Assembly (NCBI GenBank): GCA_030549495.1
Contig: JAUIRK010000894.1
Location: 1,579,946-1,643,945 of the forward strand
Length of the DNA stretch: 64,000 nt
Origin: Nectonema munidae
Lineage: Eukaryota > Nematomorpha > Nectonematoida > Nectonematidae
Reading direction: 5' to 3'
Positions 22,601-29,426 of this stretch are shown one piece after another. Within the stretch, counting starts at the first letter, position 1. Each line of letters begins with the position of its first letter. The position numbers and the translations under genes are program-made. The notes below the pieces were generated by a model that saw nothing but the letters and a program-made list of their open reading frames with translations, was not told the origin of the DNA and did no database searches.

Positions 22601-23775
22601 TTTCAGAACTTTCCAACACATATGATATATTGCAGCAAGGCAATATCAACTCTTCTTCTGTTGTGGGGCTTTTTGAAAACAGTTATTTTTTAGAAACTTT
22701 ATAGAAGGCTTTGAAAATACACTTAATATTTTGCAAAAACATTCCTAGGTTATTATGACACATGTATTTATGCAATTGTTCACCGTGATGTTTAAAACAG
22801 TTAATAGCTTTGTTTACTAAACTGGAGTGCTTCTTTTTCTAGTTTCTTTTTAACTTCGCAGGCTTTATAAAAGTGGATGCTAACACTTCAGAACACAAAA
22901 GACACTTATGTTCCTCTTCCCCACCAGACGTTAATGCAGTAAAACGAATTTTCAAGTGTGAATCGGCATTCATTTTTTAAGCCATTAAGAAAAATGCACA
23001 TTTATATCTATAAAATCAGACTTGAAAAGCAATAAAAAAGTAAAAATAGTTTAACTCAATTCAAAGACAATATTATTTATTCTTTTTAAATGTGACTTAT
23101 TGGTAAAAATCAAAATAACCAAATATGGGTGTAATATGTTGCACAAGGAGATCTACTGAGTGAGCCCTTTTCGGTCCTCATGAAACTGCTTTGTGATCTT
23201 CTAGGAGATCGCAGACTCCAGTTATAATATATTTTGAAATTATAAAAAAAAATTAGCCCCCCCGAAAATTTTGAGGATATGAGCCTCTGTCCTTAACTTA
23301 ATCAAATTAACAAAGATAACAAAAATTTAAAAATAATATATATAATTGATATTCCAAAACATGATTGTGTTTGTATAAAATTGTCTACCTTATATTCATC
23401 AATATCTTCTTGTTTCTGAATGCTTGAATTTTTGTATTGAAAGTTAATGGGTGTAGAAAAAAATTGAGAATTGATTTGAACAGTTTTCTTGCCCAAAACA
23501 CCAGCAATAGATCCTTTAATGGATGAAGAGGGCGACTTTTTCAAAATAGACCTCGGTCCTTCGCCTGTTGATTCGTGGAAAGACGAATATAAAATGAGAG
23601 CAAAATTAAAGGTTTGAAAATCGCGATTTACTACAGTCCGAGCTCATTCTCGTATTCAAGGGCGCTCTTGGAGAGGATAAGCCGAAAAAGCTCTCATCAT
23701 CAAGGGAGTAGTCGAGAAGTCCATCTCCTGCCAAAGACATTTCATCTTCAGACATTAAATCTGAATGCAGATAAC
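4522..23775 (-). CDS. CENPJ: CPAP/CENPJ/Sas-4-like centriole protein, eight exons (partial)
   Basis: CPAP/Sas-4 binds tubulin and builds the centriole wall; its C-terminal TCP10/G-box is a beta-sheet scaffold domain. Eight minus-strand exons can be joined: 23775-23632, 23564-23389, 16388-16134, 14930-14763, 7438-7286, 7233-7086, 5666-5483 and 4672-4522. All have GT..AG borders and compatible phases. Exons 3-5 encode a highly charged coiled coil (QKKLDNLEIKLKRE, then TISQLESEKEN). Exons 7-8 encode the G-box-like repeat, including KQEIRFSDGSVKFI, LTDGTIVV and KTICFSDGSKEYHTHEYK, the pattern of family strands built on xPDGxxE/FxDGxxK. The first two exons are acidic/Ser-rich and unassigned. The N-terminus and the last exon(s) are missing from the window. 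The family call rests on exons 7-8; linkage of exons 1-2 is inferred from phase only. Confidence 0.7.
4673..5482 (-). other. intron 7 of the CPAP-like gene
   Basis: 810-bp intron with donor GTATTC at 5482 and acceptor ..TTTACAAG at 4673. It contains a (TAA)n microsatellite at about 4683-4709. No other feature is seen. Confidence 0.6.
4683..4709. repeat. (TAA)n microsatellite
   Basis: About nine uninterrupted ATA/TAA units immediately upstream (in gene orientation) of the exon 8 acceptor, so it forms part of the intron end. Confidence 0.85.
5483..5666 (-). CDS. CENPJ: CPAP-like exon 7 (TCP10/G-box, first half)
   Basis: Acceptor GTGTTTTTAG precedes 5666 and donor AG|GTATTC follows 5483. Joined to exon 6 it reads ..CEDGFIDSGTTKNG, then KSGLVLHYFESDKCIQFVK, PDGLKVKVFATGRTEIEY and PNQKQEIR. 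The repeated beta-strand/DG-turn pattern and the EIEYPNQKQEIR segment are what link this gene to CPAP. An in-frame stop lies just past the donor, so the exon must splice there. Confidence 0.75.
5667..7085 (-). other. intron 6 of the CPAP-like gene
   Basis: 1.4-kb intron bounded by GTGAGT (7085) and TTTTTAG (5667). It carries a repeat of the 21-bp family in inverted arrangement (5764-6115). The rest is AT-rich with no recognisable content; the short open frames at 6164-6379 and 6532-6832 have no support. Confidence 0.6.
5764..6115. repeat. inverted 21-bp-type repeat (family shared with 55.8-56.5 kb)
   Basis: TTTGTCTTTTTGCAATTCTG near 5780 is complemented by GAATTGCAAAAGGACAAAA near 6049 followed by a second unit, giving inverted arms about 230 bp apart. 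The interior stretch around 5970-6010 (AACAAGATTTATTTGCGAAA) closely resembles 55880-55905, so this is a shorter relative of the repeat at 55.8-56.5 kb. Confidence 0.5.
7086..7233 (-). CDS. CENPJ: CPAP-like exon 6
   Basis: Acceptor CAAACTAG precedes 7233 and donor G|GTGAGT follows 7086. It encodes ISFNVFEKCTTQLSRSNAIQ, then INEDTNLVEHHTLHSIHEVF and GDEFLSCED, a linker between the coiled coil and the G-box. The split Gly codon (G + GC) joins it in phase to exon 7. Confidence 0.6.
7286..7438 (-). CDS. CENPJ: CPAP-like exon 5 (coiled coil)
   Basis: Acceptor TTTTCATTAG precedes 7438 and donor GAG|GTAGTA follows 7286; exactly 51 codons. It continues the helix of exon 4: LDNLEIKLKREKTNHQIQ, then CKNLMRTISQLESEKENC. 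Leu/Ile spacing is heptad-like and charge is high. The intron between exons 5 and 6 is only 52 bp. Confidence 0.6.
7765..7905 (+). pseudogene. hAT transposase, BED zinc-finger N-terminus (broken)
   Basis: Translation from the ATG gives MSSFKSKIWNYFTKFGKEFA, then TCN..KKTLKCSGGTTSSMKS. This is the W-x-x-F ... C ... GTTS layout of BED fingers in hAT transposases. The second cysteine and the histidines are lost, and stops follow. The frame belongs with the hAT core at 8941-10045; the sequence between them is a different gene type. Confidence 0.6.
7979..8727 (+). pseudogene. unclassified conserved repeat-borne protein ('MADYCW' type), one frameshift
   Basis: About 220 codons are open, then one base shift leads into the C-terminus ending at the stop 8725-8727. 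Conserved-looking blocks are LPRLHIKLGLMKQFVRSLDK, MSVKMHYLHSHLDKFPENLG, EEQGERFHQ, and, after the shift, YQGGWDENMMADYCWGLQRE followed by a basic RKKRKSK tail. I recall proteins with these blocks as multicopy 'uncharacterized' genes in arthropod genomes, probably carried by a DNA transposon. I cannot name the superfamily. It sits between the BED part and the core of a broken hAT, so it probably arrived as an insertion. Confidence 0.55.
8941..10045 (+). pseudogene. hAT transposase core and C-terminal dimerisation domain (broken)
   Basis: The sequence begins with the block PHPRSHTMVKSMVIKFYEKK, followed by a LSLDEFTPK-like stretch (catalytic Asp region). Next is NKALCVIASSEVFYDEEWNF and EKLIASLQPLETVLKLVCSW at 9245-9400. 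The C-terminus at 9854-10045 has KPTRVESERSFSVA and LSDYVFIKTRNALCFLG, the hAT dimerisation signature (TSvesERvFS). Several stops and frameshifts interrupt it. With 7765-7905 it forms one old hAT copy. Confidence 0.6.
10396..11300 (-). pseudogene. piggyBac-like transposase (broken)
   Basis: On the minus strand, from about 11300, it reads MSEKTLLYTDSSSFSESCSE, then VRDVWEEWEIILQKLFNPKK, DEDLRSYKGRCPFRQYMPSK and FWILCDNETHYVW. This matches the DDE_Tnp_1_7 order (first catalytic Asp in the DE-L region, then GR-PFRQYMPSKP). The far C-terminus near 10611-10396 has RKANRWPMVVFGNILDISAL, as in the family. Stops lie between blocks. It is dead. Confidence 0.6.
11570..11764. mobile_element. hAT-type terminal sequence
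   Basis: The right end TCTGACTAGGCCACTG is a typical hAT end (CAGTGGCCTAGTCAGA on the other strand). It is preceded by G/C-rich blocks (GGGGGGTCC, CTGCCCCCTTGG). I could not find the matching left end or a target duplication. It may be the right end of the broken hAT at 7765-10045 or a separate MITE. Confidence 0.4.
11866..11942 (+). repeat. possible tRNA-derived SINE head
   Basis: A B-box-like GGGTTCAAATCCC lies at about 11928-11940, preceded 45-55 bp upstream by an A-box-like TATATGTTTCAGAGCAT. The spacing suits a tRNA-derived RNA polymerase III promoter. The acceptor stem does not pair, so it is not a functional tRNA. Confidence 0.35.
12405..12495 (+). repeat. possible tRNA-derived SINE head
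   Basis: TTCGATTTCAAATCCCATC resembles a B box; the upstream A box (GTTGTGTAGGGGGTTGAATG) is poor. It is the weaker of the two neighbouring candidates. Confidence 0.25.
12957..13085 (-). repeat. dispersed repeat related to 43990-44080
   Basis: The minus strand holds TAGCGGTTCAGTTTGGCCCG, close to TAGTCGTTCAGTTCGGTTCG at 44019-44040 on the plus strand. Both sit in locally GC-rich, ggttc/gaacc-rich segments. The class is unknown. Confidence 0.35.
13197..13250 (+). mobile_element. lone pogo/Tigger-like terminal sequence
   Basis: It begins CAGTGAAGTTTCTTGATACG, then AACACCTCATTATTCCGG. This resembles the CAGTGAAACCTC..CGAACACC ends of pogo/Tigger transposons. No partner end was found. Confidence 0.3.
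13251..14397. other. non-genic stretch
   Basis: A short hairpin lies at 13525-13552 and CTAAC-rich low-complexity sequence at about 13770-13850 and 14155-14205. The open frame 13262-13486 has no recognisable feature. Confidence 0.4.
14398..14534. mobile_element. piggyBac-type MITE, family 1 copy A (TTAA-flanked, 137 bp)
   Basis: TTAA stands at both ends. The terminal inverted repeats are CCCGTTAACGCCC and CCCGTTAACGACC. Inside is a perfect 16-bp palindrome GTCGACTATAGTCGAC followed by spaced CGTCTGC-type motifs. TTAA target sites with CCC ends are the piggyBac hallmark. About 113 bp is identical to copy B at 49016, so the family moved recently. Confidence 0.8.
14653..14695. repeat. short hairpin with perfect 11-bp arms
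   Basis: CAAGGATAAGT (14653-14663) is exactly complemented by ACTTATCCTTG (14685-14695) around a 21-nt loop. Outside these arms GCGCAG/CTGCGC also pair. It lies just downstream of CPAP-like exon 4, within intron 4. Confidence 0.5.
14763..14930 (-). CDS. CENPJ: CPAP-like exon 4 (coiled coil)
   Basis: Acceptor CAAATCACAG precedes 14930 and donor AAG|GTATTT follows 14763; exactly 56 codons. It encodes CKMESEKELRDIKLMKKKEE, a charged linker with SKSTGLDKSSCADRSDEF, and QKKCSFLQKK, which continues directly into the exon 5 helix. Lys/Glu-rich composition suits the CPAP coiled-coil region. Confidence 0.55.
14931..16133 (-). other. intron 3 of the CPAP-like gene
   Basis: 1.2 kb, AT-rich. It contains only a LINE 3'-end-like scrap at 15668-15710. 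Confidence 0.5.
15668..15710 (+). repeat. scrap resembling the 3' end of an RTE-like LINE
   Basis: GGACCCTAGATTGCTGGGAA, then AGTAGCCG. It matches the minus-strand scrap at 2722-2775 and resembles the 3' UTR of the LINE ending at 33750. Confidence 0.35.
16134..16388 (-). CDS. CENPJ: CPAP-like exon 3
   Basis: Acceptor TTGTATTTAAG precedes 16388. The donor is GTGAGC after 16134, with an alternative GTAGTG three bases earlier; both keep the frame. It encodes NSEDNRLPPLLSKEELF, then a Ser/Ala-rich stretch, then the helix VTELVKTLRQKLVRVSKVMQ followed by RLEAEEKDIQK, which starts the coiled coil. Composition and phase support a real exon; no specific domain is recognised. Confidence 0.55.
16841..16920 (-). 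repeat. possible tRNA-derived SINE head (tRNA-Leu/Ser-like)
   Basis: On the minus strand an A-box-like GGCAGATGGCTGATTGTTGG is followed by a B-box-like GGATTCGATTC about 45 bp later. The ATGGCTGA D-arm suggests a Leu/Ser tRNA ancestor. The stems are imperfect. Confidence 0.4.
17404..17517 (+). repeat. direct repeat, copy 1 (with 18594-18690)
   Basis: Blocks GTTGCTATTGCAGGAAC, AATGATAGAATTATTT and AATGTGTTTTCAAACTTC, then TTTCGAAAACTCCGC. The same order recurs at 18594-18690 with a few differences. The two copies bracket the N-terminal part of the piggyBac remnant. Confidence 0.6.
17663..19305 (+). pseudogene. piggyBac-like transposase (broken)
   Basis: A basic N-terminal part is at 17663-18049. 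At 18220-18423 the sequence NDDLFKNFVAVLFFAGYHKL followed by P..PTHWKCLEDV and SVYSRNYFENIKSCIHLAFH matches the start of the piggyBac DDE domain (GYhklP..yW ... SRnrFe.i...lH). The part at 18746-19114 has LIKEYNECMGVEELLNTWIA followed by NYTHF, the family's YN..MGGVD..D..ia.Y block with degraded glycines. The catalytic Asp region between them is lost, replaced partly by the direct repeat at 18594-18690. Dead copy. Confidence 0.55.
18594..18690 (+). repeat. direct repeat, copy 2 (with 17404-17517)
   Basis: It repeats the GGCTATTACAGGAACG..AATGTGTTTTCAAACTCC..TTTCGAAAACTCCGC order of copy 1, about 1.19 kb downstream and inside the piggyBac remnant. Either an insertion sequence used twice or a local duplication. 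Confidence 0.55.
19482..22500 (+). mobile_element. non-LTR retrotransposon (CR1/jockey-like), ORF2, several frameshifts
   Basis: APE-type endonuclease followed by reverse transcriptase. Endonuclease blocks are IFHLNIRSLPNKMEEV, SLSETWLSET, RGGGVICYI (19690-19890), then GDLN (near 20060), KLDLILTN and HPLSDHSIIL (20190-20280). RT blocks are IKNYRPISNTPAISKIFEKV, SFDLTKAFDSINHSLL, LPQGAVLSPLLFNLFIND (21530-21590) and, one frame over, YADD (near 21630). A C-terminal tail runs to 22430. About four frameshifts separate the parts; catalytic motifs are still readable. The ORF1 and 5' end are not seen. The 3' end is placed near 22500 by the start of a hAT scrap. Confidence 0.8.
22510..22973 (-). pseudogene. 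hAT (ZBED5/SCAND3-like) N-terminal fragment
   Basis: From the ATG at 22973 on the minus strand: MNADSHLKIRFTALTSG, then HKCLLCSEVLASTFIKPAKL, KKKHSSL, and later YKVSKK and EEELILPC. This follows the BED-like C-x2-C ... KPSKLKRH...KH pattern and the SYkVa..IAk..K.htigEeLilP block of ZBED5-type hAT transposases. The zinc-binding His is lost to a stop. It abuts the 3' end of the LINE, so one probably inserted into the other. Confidence 0.55.
23389..23564 (-). CDS. CENPJ: CPAP-like gene, exon 2
   Basis: Acceptor CACGAATCAACAG precedes 23564 and donor AAG|GTAGAC follows 23389. It encodes EGPRSILKKSPSSSIKGSIA, then GVLGKKTVQINSQFFSTPIN and a Gln/Glu-rich end ..EDIDEYK. Ser/Lys-rich and probably disordered. 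Phase fits exon 3 seven kilobases downstream, but intermediate exons cannot be excluded. Confidence 0.5.
23632..23775 (-). CDS. CENPJ: CPAP-like gene, exon 1 of those visible
   Basis: Acceptor ACTTGTAG precedes 23775 and donor A|GTAAAT follows 23632; the following intron is 67 bp. It encodes YLHSDLMSEDEMSLAGDGLL, then DYSLDDESFFGLSSPRAPLN. Acidic and Ser-rich, so plausibly disordered. It begins at an acceptor, so still earlier exons must lie beyond 23.8 kb; none was recognised. Confidence 0.5.
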
Positions 23776-24782
23776 CTACAAGTATACTATTTCATAAAAG
23801 GCAGATAACATTTTTAATTTTAGTAAACTCTTGATAACTCAAAGTCATGGGGACCCATCAAATTATTTGGAGCTATGCGAAGTTGAAGTTAAACAAAGTT
23901 ACAATGTCACATATAATGCGATGCTTGCAATTATGTTAAATGAATACATCTTGAATATATTTTATTTTATAAAAAAAAGAACAAGAGTGAATACATACAA
24001 ATATTCGATAAATTACATGTAAAAAATATTGACACTTCGGATTTCCGCGCTTAAAGATCATAATCAATCATGTCATAATAAATGAAATCAATTTACTAGT
24101 GCCACAAATGTTCTATAACTAAATGAATGAGCACATACGTGATTCACAATTCTATTTTTCGTCATTAAAACTTCGTATTCAAAGCATCGCAAATTCGACT
24201 TATCCTACTTTAGAATTAAGTGAAGAATTTAAGATGTGTGATACACGGTTGGGACTGGAACCGCTATTCGACTACGAATTAAGGAGAATTCTGACTTAGA
24301 CTTTGAATTTTGGAGAGTTTACTGTAAGTGAATATACAAACATCAAATAGATGGAATTTTATACATAACTTCTCTTCAAACAAAAAATTATTTATATAAA
24401 TTTAGAGCTTATTTAAAGCAGCCTATAGCAGCTAGAGCGATTAAGTGGGCTTTAAAGAACCCCCTTATAATCCTTAAAAATTGTTTCAAAATAAAAGTGG
24501 GCTACGATTAATTAACACATCTTTTAGATTCGATCGACATTTTTCACTTCAAAAAGTAATTTAATATGTATTAGAAAAATATTATACTGACCTATACTAC
24601 TGACCCATAAAAAGTAAAAAATAAATATTTATTTTCGACCGTGTTCTTTAACTATGACATTTTAAAATTAAAAAAATAACTACTTTTAATATAAAATATT
24701 AAAAAAAAAAAAAAAATATTAATTGGGTTTTAAAAAAAAAATTAAAGTATATATTTCAAAAAATCGTCATATTAGTATTATA
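23776..24782. other. non-genic stretch
   Basis: AT-rich; stops in all frames, with poly-A tracts near 24700. It probably belongs to an upstream intron of the CPAP-like gene. Confidence 0.35.
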
Positions 24783-25005
24783 TATTACATAAACATTTGA
24801 ACCAACCATAATGTTTTCATGAAATAAAAACGAAATTTTAAAGTTAAGTGTTTTGAACTTTTGTGTACAATTTTTGAAATGGTGCTTTCAATATGTAAGT
24901 AAAATATTTTTTGAAAATTTTTATTTTAAATATGTTATTTTTATATATAAATATATAATAAGGTCTGGCAAGTTGTCTTTCTGGATGTCTTGCCAGACAT
25001 CTGAT
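24783..25005 (+). repeat. single arm of the fold-back element found at 62.97-63.57 kb
   Basis: It matches the right arm at 63350-63570: ATTACATAAACATTT, CAATTTTTGAAATGGTG, TTTCAATATGTAAGTAAAAT, ATATAATAAGG then CTGGCAAGTTGTCT. It is followed by a local palindrome TCTGGCAAG/CTTGCCAGA. No inverted partner arm is seen beside it. Confidence 0.6.
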
Positions 25006-25124
25006 ATATAACACATGTTTAGAGTTGTTATTGAAAAATTTCATGAGAAATATATAAATTAAAATTTTATTAGCTTTTAGCAAACATGATCTCAGGTCGC
25101 TTTGAGTAGAAATTTGTTCCCATC

Positions 25125-25460
25125 CAGTGCCCGTGCTAAAGCAATTTCAAGGGGGCTGAAATGGGGCAAAGAAACACATTTGCAAAAAATTTATTTCCTA
25201 TATTACTTTATATCCTATATTACTTTGCTGAAAAGCATGAAGTACTTCTGTATAAAAACCTATAGAAATCTCATGTTATACATACACATACACCAGCATT
25301 TATATAAGATTATTGTGTACAATTTTTGCTTATTTATTTTTCTTTTAAAAAGTGCATGGGGCAAAAGCAAAAATTTTAGGGGGGGGGGGGCAAAGATTAA
25401 TAGAGGGGGGGGGGGGGGGGGGGCACGTGCCCCAAAATTATATAGGTAGCGCGGGCACTG
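25125..25460. mobile_element. hAT-type MITE with poly-G blocks
   Basis: The left end CAGTGCCCGTGCTAAAG and the right end, complement of CAGTGCCCGCGCTACC, form inverted repeats. Poly-G runs near 25377-25392 and 25407-25422 lie inside the right half. The flanks show no convincing 8-bp duplication (best match is 6/8, two bases off). Open frames across the poly-G tracts are low-complexity artefacts. Confidence 0.55.
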
Positions 25461-26277
25461 GACTCCCACCCCTATTTATGAGATGGATAAAATCATTATT
25501 ATATCAAGAACAAAAATTATTTTATCGATTGGGCTTAAATATATAAAAGTCAATGTAGTGTTGAACTAAGTAAATATATAACCATTTTAATCACATTGAA
25601 ATATAGTATTCATTACATGTTTCTATATATTGGCAAAAATAACGACATGAAAAAAAAAATAACTGACCACAATTTAACCAAAGTAACCGCAATTTAAATC
25701 TAGAATGACGAAAGTATTTTCAGAACAAAATTGAGCGTGTTTGTTGTGTTGTGCATGGTGGGTAAGTTTATTTTAATATAATGAGAAAAGGTGCTTGGCG
25801 TTAAGTCACTTGTGAAAGTAGGCTTCCCGCGTCACAGAGGAAATAAAAATAGGCCGTCACGAATAATTTTTAAATAAATAAAATAAAAAAGTATAATTTT
25901 AATATGCAATGAGTGTATCAAGGAATATTAGAAGCATTTTACGTTTGGAATTTTTTTCCAAATTTTGATACTTTTTTCAAATATGGTTTTTTTCTATTCC
26001 GATACGATTTTATGGTACGCAAAAAGCGGATTCAAAAATACAAAATTTCTTTTCGAAATGGAACGTTATGGTTTTGTCATTAAAAGTTCGTGTCATTCAG
26101 CACGGTCGCTAGACTCTAAGCACGGGGGCAAAGCAGTTTTTCAGGGACGGGAGGGAAGCTAATTTTGATACTGACCTCTTATTATACGCTAATCATATAA
26201 CAAAGATAATTCGATTTAAATAGCAGTATTGAGATAACTGTTTGAATTCAGTTGTAAAATAGCATGAAAACCCCTTA
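25461..26277. other. non-genic stretch
   Basis: AT-rich, nothing recognised. A short GC-richer patch lies at 26090-26160. Confidence 0.4.
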
Positions 26278-26640
26278 GAAGTTAACTTAAGCAAAGGTAA
26301 AGCTATGTTTTTTCCAGTAATCTTACTTTTAGTATGCCTAAACTTATAATAGGCTTTGTTGATCAATTTAATTTCTTAGGACTAATATAATTGACATTAG
26401 ATTAAGTTGGAATGCTGCTCATTGCTATTTTATTCTTTCTAAATTGAATGTAGTTTTGGGTAGACTAATAGTTATTAAAAAATGCTTTCCTCTGAAATTA
26501 AGAATTTTATTATACAAGGCTTTTTTCTCTTTCATCTTGTTTGCAGTTTAGAAAACTAGGCCATTCAAAAGATAAATCATTGGATTATTTTTACCCGCTA
26601 CTTTTTCTAATTAGGTTAGTTTGATCCTTTTTTTGTTTTT
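26278..26640 (+). pseudogene. LINE reverse transcriptase C-terminal scrap
   Basis: Across two frames it reads VDQFNFLG, then SWNAAH, KLNVVLGRLIVIKKCFPLK and ILLYKAFF, the order just after the RT palm in CR1/jockey-like elements (FnFLGv.id..L.W..hi ... lp...k..lY.a). Many stops; only about 120 codons' worth remains. Confidence 0.5.
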
Positions 26641-27349
26641 CATTTATTCGAACCTATTTTTTTATTTTGTGTATCAATTTTTTACTTATTACAAATGTTT
26701 ACCTTTTTAATTTTAAAATTCTTATTATTAAAAAGAATTTTATAATTCACAATTAAATACTTTTACAAAATAGGGCTTTAGGTTAGGAATGGAAAAACAA
26801 CAATCAAATATAGAATAAGATTTATAAAGAATGATAAAAGTAGAAAGTCTAATTTCTTTATATAGCAATAGTTGTATAGCAAGTAAAACGATAGGATATG
26901 TATGATAGTTTTATAAATTTTTTATGACAACGAACTCTCCCCATGATAAATAAAATTTATCTATTCATAAATTATATCTGAGTAAAGGTGCCCTGTCAAC
27001 ATTTTAAATCAAATGCAAAGAGAAATAAAAAGACCTCATTAAAAATAAAGTTAATATACAGGGTTCTTCTGTTCAAATAAGGCTTTGGAAAAATTAAATG
27101 TGAAATAACAGTTCTAGTAATCATCTTCAAATTTCAATCGAAAAAATAAGATAAAAGGATATTAAAAATGAATAAACTATTCTATAGGCATAGCATAATA
27201 AACACATTCAATTCTAAGAGATAAAAGAAAGATATGTTTTAAAAATTTATTAGCCGCTTGAAAAAATTTAAAAAAACCATTTTTAATACATGACTTTGAA
27301 AATTATTAAAAAAAAAATTTTTTAATTAAAAAGTTTGTGTAGGTAGGTA
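26641..27349. other. non-genic stretch
   Basis: AT-rich, no recognisable content. Confidence 0.4.
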
Positions 27350-27640
27350 CAGTGACGGATCTTGAGGGGGATGGGGGGATACATCCTCCCCCACTGGTGA
27401 TACAAATAGAAGAAAGGATTTTATTATTTGATTTTTTTTTAAATAAAACTTGTATTAAAATTTAATTTGAACTTTTAAATTTCAATCATACGTTTTTTAA
27501 TTCGTTTTTCGCATACTTCAACTTTAAAAAATACTTTTTAGCCTGTCATTTTGTATATATATTTTCCTCATACCCCCCCCCCCCGCCCCCCCCCACTGAA
27601 AATTTCCCCTCCCCCCCCCCCTACTGATATTCTTGCAAGA
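27350..27640. mobile_element. probable hAT-type MITE, right end eroded
   Basis: It begins CAGTGACGGATCTTGAGGGG and has a GGGGGATACATCCTCCCCC inverted block near the left end, similar to the left end of the hAT at 30060 (GGGATGTATCCCCTCC). Poly-C runs at about 27576-27621 mark the other side, but no matching terminal repeat or target duplication is visible. Confidence 0.4.
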
Positions 27641-27717
27641 TACTTAGGTAAAAATTTGTGTAAAAAATGTTTATTATATTATATAAATACAAATATAAAT
27701 TTTATTAAACTCTGAAT

Positions 27718-27946
27718 CAGGTGCGTAGCCAGAGGGGGCAAGGGGGCAGTGCCCAGGGGCGTAGCCAGAGGGGGCAAGAGGGCCACCCCCCCCCCCCCCC
27801 CCCAAAATACCTTTTCTGCCCCCAAATACCAAATATTTTTACTACTTAATTAAATTTCTTATTTTATTTCCAATATGCTTGCCCCCCCCCCCTAAATTCC
27901 TTGCATGCCCCCCCCCCCCAACTTCTATTTTTTGGCTACGCCACTG
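27718..27946. mobile_element. hAT-type MITE with perfect 8-bp target duplication
   Basis: CTCTGAAT stands at both 27710-27717 and 27947-27954. The left end is CAGGTGCGTAGCCAGAGGGG and the right end is the complement of CAGTGGCGTAGCCA. The left terminal unit is duplicated: GGGGCGTAGCCAGAGGGGGC recurs at about 27757. Poly-C tracts follow. The ends resemble those of the larger hAT at 30060-34852 (CAgtGGCGTAgGAA), so that kind of element may supply its transposase. Confidence 0.85.
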
Positions 27947-28238
27947 CTCTGAATATCTTTACTTAAAATCCTTCTTTAATATTTGTAAACCAAGTAATTA
28001 TCTTAAATTCTGTAATACAACTGCTAAAAAAAAGTATATTCCTTTTCCAATTTTTTTTTCGTCTGCCTTAAATCGTCTGCTTTAGTACTTATCCCTTTTA
28101 CCTATATTTCTCCTTCTTTGTTCTTTTAGTTTATTTCTTTTTTCCTGTACTTATTCTATTCTTTCAAAATCTTTTTCCTCTTTTCCTATACGTACTATAT
28201 CTTCTATTGCTAAAATTTGAACATAAGAGTTCTTTTTC

Positions 28239-29426
28239 ATGGAAGGAGATAGTTGGAACTGTGAAGGTTTCCATGAGAAATCGTCTAAACTTGTTAAATG
28301 TGATTCGTGTGATAAATGGCTATGTTATACATGTCAAAAATTTGACCCTTTATTGTTCAAAGTTCTTGATAAATATAACAAACAAGGATTAAAATGGCAC
28401 TGTAATAACTGTCGTGATCTTGATTGTAAAAAAGAAGATAAATCTAATTTAGCGTTTAATGACTTATTAAAAGTAGTTAACGAGCTGAAAGAAAAAGTTG
28501 ATGAACAAAATAAAACTATATTTAATTTAAAGACAAGTTTTGATAATCACATTAAAGGCTCTACTAAACCAGTAAATTCATCATGTGTGACAAATCAAAT
28601 TAAAGATTCTCAAGAGTTGTTAACTTCACATAATCAATGTCAAAAATCTCCACGGTCTTCATTTACTTATGCTGATGCATTGAATAAAAGTGATAACAAA
28701 AAAAACACCCTATATATTAAATCTAAAACTTTGAAAATAGATGACTTAGCCGAAAAGACAACAGCACTTTTGAGCAATGTTCAAGTGACTTCAAACAAAA
28801 AGACAAAAAAAGTGTATAGACTACGTTTTCCTGATAAAATAAGCCTTGTTAAAGCTGAAAATTTGTTGAAAAAAGAAGAAGCTCTAAAAACTGTAACAAT
28901 CAAGTTATTACTTCCTAAAATTTCTTTTCTTGTTGAACAAAATATTGATAATAATTTGTTAATTGAAATGATTAAAAACAAGAATGAAGTCATAAAAAAT
29001 GGTTGATGAAGGAAAGGTTTTTGATTTCGTTTTTTCCAAAAATATTAAACATGGGAAAAAATCATTGTGCTTAAAATTGACTCCGAAATATTCTCATTCC
29101 TGGATAAGAATAATTTTACATTTTTCTTAATGATGCAAATCATCAAATGTAAGCCTTTTTTCTCCTATCTTCAATGTGGCAAGTGTCTCCTTTTCGAACA
29201 TACTACTACAAATTGTAAAAAAGAAGCGATATGTAGATTTTGCTCTTTAGCACACCTCTCCCACACCTGCCCAATTAAAGATGACTACTCAAAGTATAAA
29301 TGCTTTACATGCGTTAAAAATGCCGAAGACTCCACAAAGCACTCATCTATGGATTTCCAATGTCCTTATGTTATAAAAGAACTACAACATATTAAGAGCA
29401 TCACTCAATTTAATGGATGCCAGTAA
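28239..29426 (+). CDS. LINE ORF1: PHD-like finger, coiled coil and zinc knuckles (frameshifted)
   Basis: RNA-binding chaperone-type protein of the LINE. Residues about 5-62 form a PHD-like finger (WNCEGFHEKSSKLVKCDSCD, then KWLCYTC and WHCNNC). About 75-105 is a coiled coil (VVNELKEKVDEQNKTIFNLK). After two frame changes near 29000-29090 the C-terminal part has knuckle-like blocks CGKCLLFEHTTTNC, CRFCSLAHLSHTCP and C..FQCP, as in jockey/CR1 ORF1 proteins. The stop at 29424-29426 overlaps the ORF2 start by 14 bp. Confidence 0.7.

Larger units (their letters stand above)
16389..23388 (-). other. intron 2 of the CPAP-like gene, filled with transposons
   Basis: A 7-kb intron holding a tRNA-like head (16841-16920), a broken piggyBac (17663-19305), a CR1/jockey-like LINE (19482-22500) and a hAT N-terminal scrap (22510-22973). 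AT-rich sequence without features fills 16389-16840, 16921-17403 and 22974-23388; the last has a G/C-rich MITE-like remnant near 23255. Confidence 0.5.

Noticed and set aside
25102-25546. Open frames on both strands with long Gly or Pro runs
   Set aside because: They are translations of the poly-G/poly-C blocks inside a hAT-type MITE and carry no protein features.
27879-28085. Pro-rich frame at the MITE end
   Set aside because: Poly-C translation across the MITE boundary at 27946; not a gene.
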